From: Patescibacteria group bacterium | GTDB lineage: Bacteria > Patescibacteriota > Minisyncoccia > Portnoybacterales > UBA2143 | Length of the DNA: 8,940 nucleotides | Assembly (NCBI GenBank): GCA_018819085.1 | Contig: JAHJQT010000050.1 | Location: 1-8,940, forward strand | Reading direction: 5' to 3' | Shown: one piece after another, positions 1 through 4,824 of the stretch | Layout: every line of letters starts with the position of its first letter | Position numbering within the stretch: position 1 is the first letter of the stretch | Notes under the pieces: model-generated | What the model was told of the DNA's origin: nothing | What the model saw: the letters and a program-made list of their open reading frames with translations, nothing else | The model's database searches: none | Translations under genes and position numbers: made by a program

Positions 1-97
1 GCCTTTAAGAAATCTTACCAGGCACGGCCTTATTCGCACAACCTTGCTACGCAAGGATGTAGCTCTGTAAGGCCATGCCTGTCCATCTTTCTAAGGC
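1..97. repeat. Nested imperfect palindrome (REP/MITE-like element)
   Basis: Almost the whole stretch can fold on itself. The inner hairpin pairs CCTTGC (42-47) with GCAAGG (51-56) around a 3-nt loop. A 13-bp arm at 20-32 pairs with 68-80, with one mismatch at 25/75. An outer arm pairs GCCTT (1-5) with AAGGC (93-97) and AGAAA (8-12) with TTTCT (88-92). It is more G/C-rich than its surroundings and has no clear reading frame. It may extend past the left edge. It could be a dispersed palindromic element or a large terminator/processing hairpin for an upstream gene; there is no long T-run, so an ordinary intrinsic terminator is less likely. Confidence 0.6.
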
Positions 98-121
98 AAT
101 AACTTATACTCGTTTTAAATC

Positions 122-1327
122 ATGAAAAAATTTATTTATCTAATCTTAATATCGTTTATTTGCTTAGGAGCAGCTAGTTTTGCATTTGCGCAAGATAATG
201 TAGTAGAAATCTATTATTTTTATGGAAGTACTTGTCCTGTTTGTAAAAAAGTCACTTCTCTTTTAGAAGAGTTTAGAGAGAAATATCCTTCTTTAAAGAT
301 AAATTATTATGAAGTTTTCGGTGATAAAGAAAATGCTAAATTTTTTCTACAACTTCTTGAAGCATGTGGAGAGGAAAAAATAGTAAGAGTACCAGTTATG
401 TTTATTGGGGATGAAGTAATTAGAGGATATTTAAGCGAAGAAGTAACCGGAAAAAAAATTGAAGAAGTAATTAATAATTGTTTAGAAAAAGAATGTCCTA
501 GTCCCTTAGATAAAATAAATAAATGTGATCTTCATGATGAGCCTTGCGCTTGCAAGGAAGATACAAAAGAAGACCAGATTATTAGTTATCCTTTTATTGG
601 CAATATTAATCTTTCTAGCATGTCTTTACCTTTATTAACTTTTGTTGTTGCAGCTCTTGATGGGTTTAATCCTTGCGCAATGTGGTTATTACTATTTTTA
701 ATTGCTTTATTAATTAATGTTCGTTCAAGAAAAAGAATATGGTTAGTCGGAGGAACATTCATTGCTGTTTCTGGTGTTGTTTATTTTTTACTTTTAACAG
801 CTTGGCTTAATTTATTTTTAGCTATAAGCTATGTTACTTTAACTAGAATTATTATTGGAGCGGTAGCTTTAATTGCTGGTATTTGGCAGGTTAGAAAATT
901 TACTAAATTTAAACCTGGGGTTTGTGAAATAGCTCCTGTAGGTGGAAAATGGAATGAAAGATTGTCAAATAAGGCTCAGCAGGTGGTTCATTCAGAAAGT
1001 TTATGGATTACTGTTTTTGGAGTTATTATTTTAGCTTTAGGAGTTAATTTTCTTGAATTTTTCTGTTCAGCTGGTTTGCCTGCGATTTATACAAAAATAT
1101 TATCTTTAAGTCATCTAAGCACTTTTGGATATTATTTATATCTATTGCTTTACACTCTGGTCTTTATGCTTGATGATATGATAATCTTTACCATAGCAAT
1201 TATCACTTTGAGTAAAATTGGCTTTACTGAAAAATATACAAAATGGAGTACTTTGATTGGTGGTTTATTAATATTAATTCTAGGATTGCTCTTGATTTTT
1301 AAACCAGATCTGTTAATGTTCGGGTAG
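122..1327 (+). CDS. Thioredoxin-like domain fused to DsbD/CcdA-like membrane transporter
   Basis: Probably moves reducing (or oxidising) equivalents across the membrane to extracytoplasmic thiols. Residues 1-23 form a signal peptide ending in AFA. A thioredoxin-fold domain follows (about 26-120) with the redox motif C38-P-V-C41 and a likely cis-Pro at P91. A Cys-rich linker (C120, C125, C135, C142, C144) leads to about six membrane segments (about 168-396). Two membrane cysteines match the DsbD/CcdA pair: C185 in NPC and C315 in FCSAGLP. Full-length DsbD has its thioredoxin domain at the C-terminus, so the order here is reversed. A TATACT -10-like box (105-110) lies 11 nt before the ATG, with no Shine-Dalgarno, so the mRNA may be nearly leaderless. 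The last 16 codons and stop recur at 1854-1905. The direction of electron flow cannot be told from sequence. Confidence 0.85.
   Translation: MKKFIYLILISFICLGAASFAFAQDNVVEIYYFYGSTCPVCKKVTSLLEEFREKYPSLKINYYEVFGDKENAKFFLQLLEACGEEKIVRVPVMFIGDEVIRGYLSEEVTGKKIEEVINNCLEKECPSPLDKINKCDLHDEPCACKEDTKEDQIISYPFIGNINLSSMSLPLLTFVVAALDGFNPCAMWLLLFLIALLINVRSRKRIWLVGGTFIAVSGVVYFLLLTAWLNLFLAISYVTLTRIIIGAVALIAGIWQVRKFTKFKPGVCEIAPVGGKWNERLSNKAQQVVHSESLWITVFGVIILALGVNFLEFFCSAGLPAIYTKILSLSHLSTFGYYLYLLLYTLVFMLDDMIIFTIAIITLSKIGFTEKYTKWSTLIGGLLILILGLLLIFKPDLLMFG
1276..1327 (+). repeat. Direct repeat copy A (3' end of the thioredoxin/DsbD-like gene)
   Basis: These 52 bp match 1854-1905 at 48 positions. They hold the last 16 codons and stop of the intact upstream gene. 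The differences at 1288, 1303, 1321 and 1327 are all transitions at third codon positions: TTG/TTA, AAA/AAG, TTC/TTT and stop TAG/TAA. This copy is in frame with the complete gene. Confidence 0.93.
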
Positions 1328-1331
1328 ATTA

Positions 1332-1360
1332 TTGACTGTATATTTTTAATTTGTTAAGAT
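1332..1360 (+). promoter_or_regulatory. Promoter of the toxin-antitoxin operon (leaderless type)
   Basis: TTGACT (1332-1337) and TAAGAT (1355-1360) are separated by 17 nt. The -10 box ends 7 nt before the antitoxin ATG, so transcription would start at or next to the start codon. A second TATAAT at 1360-1365 overlaps but has too long a spacer. The promoter begins just after copy A of the repeat, so it travels with the cassette. Confidence 0.65.
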
Positions 1361-1367
1361 ATAATAT

Positions 1368-1583
1368 ATGAAAACTATTACTCTTCCAAGAGAATTATTT
1401 AAAGAAGAAGGTTTAGTAATTATACCTCGTTCTGATTATGAGGAATTTTTGAGTTTAAAAAAAGTTATTTCATTAGTCAATGCAACTTCTTCTGAAAAAA
1501 AAGCAATTCAAGCTGGAAGAAAAGAAATTAAAAATGGAAAATATTTAAATCTTAAACAGCTAAAAAATGAGTTGGAAAGTTAG
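1368..1583 (+). CDS. Type II antitoxin (Phd/RelB-like), partner of the downstream RelE toxin
   Basis: A 71-residue, highly charged protein directly before a RelE/ParE-type toxin, with 17 bp of overlap: the usual antitoxin-first arrangement. The N-terminal half contains a VIIPRSDYEEFL stretch similar to the pattern in Phd/YefM-like antitoxins, probably the dimer/DNA-binding part. The C-terminal half (about 42-71, rich in Lys, Glu and Asn) looks like the flexible tail that wraps the toxin. There is no Shine-Dalgarno; the -10 box lies 7 nt upstream, so a leaderless transcript is likely. It presumably represses its own promoter, as in related systems. The role rests mainly on size, context and overlap; the exact family is uncertain. 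Confidence 0.75.
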   Translation: MKTITLPRELFKEEGLVIIPRSDYEEFLSLKKVISLVNATSSEKKAIQAGRKEIKNGKYLNLKQLKNELES

Positions 1584-1836
1584 AATTACAAAAAAAGCTT
1601 CAAAAGAAATGAAGCGAATTTCCATAAAAGACGCAAAGCGTCTTTTATTTATTTTAGAAGAGTTTACAAAAGATCCTTATCAAGGAAATATCAAAAAAAT
1701 TAAAGGTGAAAATGATGTTTGGCGAAGAAGATTTGGCAATTACAGGATTCTTTATGAGGTAATACCAAATAAAAAACATATTTATATTTTTCAAATTTGC
1801 AGGAGAACTACCAATACTTATCAAAGGCGAAAATAA
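1567..1836 (+). CDS. RelE/ParE-superfamily toxin
   Basis: An 89-residue basic protein with the RelE/ParE pattern: N-terminal W-K-V-R-I-T-K-K-A strand and helices, the central L/I-K-G element (K44-G47), then W52-R-R-R-F-G-N-Y-R-I-L-Y63 and a C-terminal strand ending in R79-R80 and Y85. In RelE-type toxins these basic and Tyr residues cut mRNA in the ribosomal A site; ParE relatives target gyrase. Sequence alone does not choose between them, though the Arg/Tyr-rich C-terminus fits RelE better. The gene overlaps the antitoxin by 17 bp and has no Shine-Dalgarno, so it is probably translated by coupling. It appears intact. A perfect 11-bp hairpin lies within codons 20-28. Confidence 0.87.
   Translation: MSWKVRITKKASKEMKRISIKDAKRLLFILEEFTKDPYQGNIKKIKGENDVWRRRFGNYRILYEVIPNKKHIYIFQICRRTTNTYQRRK
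1624..1648 (+). promoter_or_regulatory. Perfect 11-bp hairpin inside the toxin coding sequence
   Basis: ATAAAAGACGC (1624-1634) and its exact reverse complement (1638-1648) flank an AAA loop. A T-rich stretch follows. In the mRNA this could slow translation, act as a processing site, or work as a weak internal terminator that lowers toxin yield relative to antitoxin. The structure is seen; the role is inference. Confidence 0.5.
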
Positions 1837-1853
1837 ATAAAAAATTGTCTAAA

Positions 1854-1905
1854 AATTCTAGGATTACTCTTGATTTTTAAGCCAGATCTGTTAATGTTTG
1901 GGTAA
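1854..1905 (+). pseudogene. Direct repeat copy B: displaced 3' end of a thioredoxin/DsbD-like gene
   Basis: This remnant still reads as the last 16 codons plus a TAA stop of the same protein that ends at 1327, but nothing upstream of 1854 is homologous to that gene. The sequence identity starts abruptly and ends at the stop codon. It has no start codon or promoter of its own. The small ORF with a strong Shine-Dalgarno at 1947 follows 41 nt later and was probably the original downstream neighbour of the gene. Confidence 0.88.
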
Positions 1906-1934
1906 GAGGTTCTTTACATATCTTTAACGATAAA

Positions 1935-1942
1935 AAGGAGGG
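1935..1942 (+). promoter_or_regulatory. Strong Shine-Dalgarno (AAGGAGGG) fixing the start at 1947
   Basis: AAGGAGGG lies 4 nt before ATG 1947. Together with the copy at 2366 it is one of only two strong Shine-Dalgarno sequences seen in the window; core genes lack them. Confidence 0.75.
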
Positions 1943-1946
1943 CATT

Positions 1947-2206
1947 ATGTCTGAAAAAATAGCTAGTGTTATTGTTGTGCCTGATGATCAGAAAAAAGGA
2001 TATCTGTTGCTGATGTTTTTCGTGAGGGAAATACAGTTTATTTCCCTTGCGCAAAAGAAAAAATTGGCGGGGTTTATTATTACAAAAAGGCAACAAAAAA
2101 GCAGAAAAAAGAGTTATTGGTAAGTTTTGATGAATATCTCAAAGAACTCAGGAGGTTGAAATGTGAAAAAATCATCTTTGAAGATGGAGAACAAATGGAG
2201 GTATAA
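1947..2206 (+). pseudogene. Small hypothetical gene broken by a frameshift in an A-run
   Basis: I do not recognise the family. The frame opened by ATG 1947 reads MSEKIASVIVVPDDQKK and, left alone, stops at 2123 after a low-complexity tail. A second frame, entered near the A6 run at 1992-1997, carries a convincing continuation (SVADVFREGNTVYF, then a Lys-rich segment and SFDEYLKEL) and stops at 2204-2206, just before a terminator. Adding one A to the run joins both frames into a protein of about 86 residues with normal composition. The break could be a real mutation, a sequencing or assembly indel in a homopolymer, or ribosomal/transcriptional slippage. No promoter is visible; it was probably read through from the upstream gene before the cassette arrived. 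Confidence 0.6.
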
Positions 2207-2215
2207 ACAAGAGGG

Positions 2216-2250
2216 AAGGAGTAAGGTTATAGTATCCTTGCTCCTTTTTT
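2216..2250 (+). terminator. Intrinsic terminator after the frameshifted small ORF
   Basis: An 11-bp stem pairs 2216-2226 with 2236-2246, including one G-T pair, around a 9-nt loop. T6 follows at 2245-2250, then a further T-rich run. It lies 10 nt after the TAA at 2204-2206. Confidence 0.85.
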
Positions 2251-2283
2251 ATTTTTTTTATTCGTATATTAGATTTAAAGTGG

Positions 2284-2311
2284 TTGACAAATTATTTTAA
2301 TGTGATATAAT
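2284..2311 (+). promoter_or_regulatory. Consensus sigma-70-type promoter
   Basis: TTGACA (2284-2289) and TATAAT (2306-2311) are both perfect, with a 16-nt spacer. Expected start is near 2318, giving an untranslated leader of about 60 nt before ATG 2382. Confidence 0.85.
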
Positions 2312-2365
2312 AGCATTATTATAGAATAAAATATAATATTAAATAGTACAAAAAATAAAATCAAG

Positions 2366-2373
2366 AAGGAGGG
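2366..2373 (+). promoter_or_regulatory. Strong Shine-Dalgarno (AAGGAGGG) fixing the start at 2382
   Basis: AAGGAGGG ends 8 nt before ATG 2382, an ideal distance. The in-frame GTG at 2373 overlaps this site and is therefore unlikely to be the start. Confidence 0.8.
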
Positions 2374-2381
2374 TGATTGTA

Positions 2382-2624
2382 ATGTTGGAGATATTTAAGA
2401 AAAAGTATGGAGTTGGTAGAATAATAGGAAGTTGGGAAGAAATAAGAACCAGAATTTTTTCCCAAAAGGCGAGTAGAAAGATTACAGTTATCGTCGTTGG
2501 ATTAGATATGAAGACAGCAATAAGGCACGCAACTGACGATAAAAATATGGTTATTTTTAAATATAGAGGAACTCCTCCTGTTATTGGGGAGAATACTTCT
2601 GTATGTATAAAATTTCCAGTGTAA
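2382..2624 (+). CDS. Small hypothetical protein, monocistronic
   Basis: An 80-residue protein of unknown family. It is basic at the N-terminus (MLEIFKKKYGVGR), followed by GSWEEIRTRIF, a hydrophobic strand ITVIVVGLDM, a helix-like KTAIRHATDD and a C-terminal GTPPVIGENTSV segment. There is no signal peptide or membrane span. It is a complete expression unit: perfect promoter, strong Shine-Dalgarno and a terminator 31 nt after the stop. That makes it likely to be a real, well-expressed gene. It lies in an accessory stretch between a broken gene and a gene remnant, and its SD-led translation differs from the core genes here. Function unknown. Confidence 0.7.
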   Translation: MLEIFKKKYGVGRIIGSWEEIRTRIFSQKASRKITVIVVGLDMKTAIRHATDDKNMVIFKYRGTPPVIGENTSVCIKFPV

Positions 2625-2654
2625 TGCAAAAATCTTTTTAGAGAACAAAAAGAT

Positions 2655-2690
2655 AAAGGAGCAATGCGATAATAGCTTTGCTCCTTTTTT
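2655..2690 (+). terminator. Intrinsic terminator of the small hypothetical gene
   Basis: The 10-bp perfect stem AAAGGAGCAA (2655-2664) pairs with 2678-2687 and is followed by a T-rich run. The 3' arm and tail share about 20 nt with the terminator at 2236-2256. Confidence 0.88.
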
Positions 2691-2730
2691 ATTTTTTAAA
2701 AATAAGATATAATTAAATATATGAAAAGAC

Positions 2731-2758
2731 TTGACAATGTTTTTCAAAGTATTATAAT
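2731..2758 (+). promoter_or_regulatory. Consensus promoter in front of a terminator-like hairpin
   Basis: TTGACA (2731-2736) and TATAAT (2753-2758) are both perfect, with a 16-nt spacer. Predicted start is near 2765, only a few bases before the hairpin at 2771-2800. It would drive either a very short RNA or the remnant ORF at 2811 by read-through. Confidence 0.75.
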
Positions 2759-2770
2759 TAAAGCATAAAC

Positions 2771-2805
2771 GCTCTGCCCAGCCTTTTGGTCCGGCAGAGT
2801 TTTTT
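2771..2805 (+). terminator. Promoter-proximal terminator/attenuator hairpin
   Basis: CTCTGCC (2772-2778) pairs with GGCAGAG (2793-2799). A smaller inner stem closes a TTTT loop at 2784-2787, and T6 follows at 2800-2805. It lies directly after the promoter and 5 nt before ATG 2811, so it could end a transcript of about 40 nt or attenuate the following gene. Confidence 0.65.
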
Positions 2806-2810
2806 ATAAA

Positions 2811-2885
2811 ATGAACATTCTTTTTATAGATTGGGAAAATTTTAAAAATAAATTAAAACAAGTGGTTAAAAAGAACTCATATTAA
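2811..2885 (+). pseudogene. 5' remnant of a gene resembling a NYN-domain (LabA/PIN-like) protein
   Basis: 24 codons starting MNILFIDWENFKNKLK. The I-D-x-E-N-F pattern at the N-terminus resembles the first strand and catalytic Asp of NYN-domain RNases (compare FIDGEN-type motifs). The reading frame ends at TAA 2883-2885 and the ATTCCC repeat cluster begins about 10 nt later, suggesting the rest was lost when the repeat arrived or by deletion. The promoter at 2731 would have served this gene. The family call rests on one short motif. Confidence 0.45.
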
Positions 2886-2896
2886 CTTTCTCTGAT

Positions 2897-3014
2897 GTCA
2901 TTCCCGCCCTGCACCTGTCATTTCTGCCACTGGTGTCATTCCCGCGAAAGCGGGAATCCAGGTTTGGATTCCCAATCAAGTTGGGAATGACACCGGGAAA
3001 AGTTGGGAATGACA
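2897..3014. repeat. dRS3-like ATTCCC-N8-GGGAAT repeat cluster
   Basis: The core at 2938-2957 is an exact ATTCCC-N8-GGGAAT palindrome, an 8-bp stem with a GAAA loop. A second hairpin pairs 2968-2975 with 2981-2988. The pair is enclosed by perfect 12-bp inverted ends, GGTGTCATTCCC (2932-2943) and its complement (2983-2994). More half-units occur at 2897 (TGTCATTCC), 2917 (TGTCATTTC) and 3005 (GGGAATGACA). This type of repeat is dispersed in many genomes (dRS3 in Neisseria has the same core), and its translation gives the well-known SFPRKRESR artefact. It is G/C-rich in an A/T-rich region, consistent with an acquired element. Confidence 0.88.
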
Positions 3015-3061
3015 GAAGAGGATTAAAGCCAATAATGCGGAAAAACCTAATATCACTTACA

Positions 3062-3841
3062 ATGAAAAATATAAAAGAAATTACAAAAGAAGAATTAGAT
3101 GTGATTAAAATTATTACATTTGATATTGATGGAGTTATTGCTCCTGTTGGAACAAAAATTCAAGAGACCATAGATGAAGATAGTATTGATTTATATATGG
3201 AATCAAAAAAACTATCTCCAAAATTTATTGAAAATTTAAAAAAATTAGAAAAATATGTCCGGCTTAATTTTTCTTCTGGTAGAAATATTCTTTATCTCAA
3301 AAGTTTAGTTAATGAGTTTTTTGATGAAAAAACTATTTTGCAAGCAGAAAATGGAAATATTACATGGGTGGATAATAAGATAACTCATCCTGAATATACT
3401 AATGAATATTTTAATCAAATAAGGGATATAAAGAAAGAAATTACTAAGATAAAAAGTAAAGATAAAAGAATTAGAGGATTTGAACCAAAGCTTTTTATCC
3501 TAACTGTTCATTGTGAACAGATGGAAGAGATTCCAGAATTAGTTAAAAGAATATCAAATGATAGTTTGTATTGTCTTTGGACAAATGAAGGATATGATAT
3601 TGGCAGTAAGAAAATGTCTAAGGGAAAAGCAATTGAAGTTTTATCTAAAGCAATGGAAATTAATCCTAAGCAAATAATGACTACTGGAAATAACTATAAT
3701 GACGCAGAGATGCTAGAAATAGGTAAAGGGGTAACTGTAGATCCAGATAGAATACAGGCAGAATATTTTATTGAACACAAGCCAGATGAATTAGGAGGCG
3801 AATTATTAGCTGAATTTTTACTGGACTATTTTGAAAAATAG
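3062..3841 (+). CDS. HAD-superfamily hydrolase (Cof/type IIB-like phosphatase)
   Basis: A cytoplasmic Mg-dependent phosphatase of about 259 residues; substrate unknown. Motif I is D21-I-D23-G (nucleophile and acid/base Asp), motif II S71-S72-G-R, motif III K187 in SKGKA, and motif IV G209-N-N-Y-N-D214. The long cap between motifs II and III fits type IIB enzymes (Cof, sucrose-phosphatase and mannosylglycerate-phosphatase relatives). Motif IV normally reads GD-x-x-ND; here the first Asp is Asn210, which may alter metal binding. The frame is open back to 2933, but that part is translated repeat (SFPRKRES), so ATG 3062 is preferred. ATG 3035 is the alternative. A weak -10 (TAATAT, 3048-3053) lies 8 nt upstream, with no Shine-Dalgarno. 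It converges on trpS with only 5 nt between the stops. Confidence 0.85.
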   Translation: MKNIKEITKEELDVIKIITFDIDGVIAPVGTKIQETIDEDSIDLYMESKKLSPKFIENLKKLEKYVRLNFSSGRNILYLKSLVNEFFDEKTILQAENGNITWVDNKITHPEYTNEYFNQIRDIKKEITKIKSKDKRIRGFEPKLFILTVHCEQMEEIPELVKRISNDSLYCLWTNEGYDIGSKKMSKGKAIEVLSKAMEINPKQIMTTGNNYNDAEMLEIGKGVTVDPDRIQAEYFIEHKPDELGGELLAEFLLDYFEK

Positions 3842-3846
3842 ATAGA

Positions 3847-4824
3847 TTAAATTAAACCCATCTTCTTCTTAATTTCAAGAAGATTTTTTTTAGCAATTTT
3901 ACTGGCTTGTTTAGCTCCGTTTTCAAGAATTTTCTTAACTTGAGCTGGTTTTTTTTCTAGTTCTTTCTTTTTTGCTTGAAATGGTTTTAGTTTTTCAATA
4001 ACTAGTTCAGCTAAATCATTTTTGAAATCACCGTATCCTTTACTAGTAAATTTCTTTTCAATTTCAGAAAAAGATAAATCAGAAAAAGCGCTATAAATAC
4101 TCATTAAATTAGCAATAGCTGGTTTTTTAGGACTATATTCAATTTCTTTTCCAGAATCAGTCACAGCTCTTTTAATCTTTTCTTTAATAATAGCAGGGGA
4201 ATCATTCATGGCTAAAAAGCTATTAGGAACACTTTTGGCCATCTTATTACCAGAGTCAACTAAAGACATAATTCTAGCAGTGGTCTTATAAGTCAAGCAT
4301 TCAGGCTCAGTTAAGGTTCTGCCATAACGAGCGTTGAATTTTCTCGCAACCATTCTAGTTAATTCTACATGTTGTTTTTGATCTTCTCCTACTGGAACAC
4401 AATTTGTTTTGTATAATAAAATATCAGCCGCCATTAAAACAGGATATCCAAATAGTCCCATATTAATAGATTCTTTAAATTGTTTAGATTTTTCTTTAAA
4501 TTGAGTCATTCTTTCTAGTTCAGCTATCGGAGTGACGGTATTTAACAACCATGCTAATTCAGTATGTTCTGGAACATGAGACTGAACAAAGATGATAGCT
4601 TTTTTAGGATCTAAACCAGCAGCTAAATAAGTAGTAGCCAAATCAAAAATCTTTGCTTGTAAATTATTATTTGCATCAGGATTGGTTAAAGCATGCAAAT
4701 CAACAATACACCAGACGCAATCGTAATCATTTTGAAGTTCAACCCAGTTTTTAATAGCGCCTAAATAATTGCCAATATGGATTGAGCCAGTTGGTTGAAT
4801 TCCGCTAAAAATTCTTTTTTTCAT
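3847..4824 (-). CDS. trpS: Tryptophanyl-tRNA synthetase (class I)
   Basis: Charges tRNA-Trp with tryptophan using ATP. The 325 residues match the family's usual length of about 330. The N-terminus (KKRIFSGIQPTGSIHIGNYLGA) holds the P-x-x-x-H-I-G-N signature (H16-N19). The Trp/ATP pocket contains GYPVLMAADILLY and VPVGEDQKQHVELTR. The KMSKS loop is K194-M-A-K-S198, a mild variant. The C-terminus is a Lys-rich helical region. The ATG at 4822-4824 lies inside the last codons of prfA (20-bp overlap), so translation is probably coupled; there is no Shine-Dalgarno. It is the last gene of rpmE-prfA-trpS. No T-box or trp attenuator is visible. Its tRNA partner is encoded at 8298. Confidence 0.97.
   Translation of the reverse strand: MKKRIFSGIQPTGSIHIGNYLGAIKNWVELQNDYDCVWCIVDLHALTNPDANNNLQAKIFDLATTYLAAGLDPKKAIIFVQSHVPEHTELAWLLNTVTPIAELERMTQFKEKSKQFKESINMGLFGYPVLMAADILLYKTNCVPVGEDQKQHVELTRMVARKFNARYGRTLTEPECLTYKTTARIMSLVDSGNKMAKSVPNSFLAMNDSPAIIKEKIKRAVTDSGKEIEYSPKKPAIANLMSIYSAFSDLSFSEIEKKFTSKGYGDFKNDLAELVIEKLKPFQAKKKELEKKPAQVKKILENGAKQASKIAKKNLLEIKKKMGLI
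3860..3891 (+). terminator. Possible terminator of the HAD gene, inside convergent trpS
   Basis: ATCTTCTT (3860-3867) pairs with AAGAAGAT (3877-3884) around a 9-nt loop, followed by T8 (3884-3891). The stem has only two G-C pairs. It lies within the Lys-rich C-terminal codons of trpS on the other strand. Confidence 0.4.

Noticed and set aside
1914..2096. Minus-strand open frame over the frameshifted small ORF
   Set aside because: It is antisense to a coding frame with a strong SD, with no supporting signals of its own.
2339..2747. Two minus-strand open frames across the small hypothetical gene
   Set aside because: They are antisense to a unit with promoter, SD and terminator. Neither has a visible promoter or SD, and one also spans the terminator.
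2721..2765. 14-codon ORF starting at ATG 2721
   Set aside because: The consensus promoter at 2731-2758 lies inside it, and there is no SD; more likely chance.
2897..3014. CRISPR array
   Set aside because: Repeat units are inverted and unevenly spaced with no spacers of constant length, and no cas gene is present; it is a palindromic repeat cluster.
2933..3061. Extension of the HAD protein to an upstream start (SFPRKRESR N-terminus)
   Set aside because: This is the translation of the ATTCCC repeat element, not protein-coding sequence. The HAD fold begins shortly after ATG 3062.
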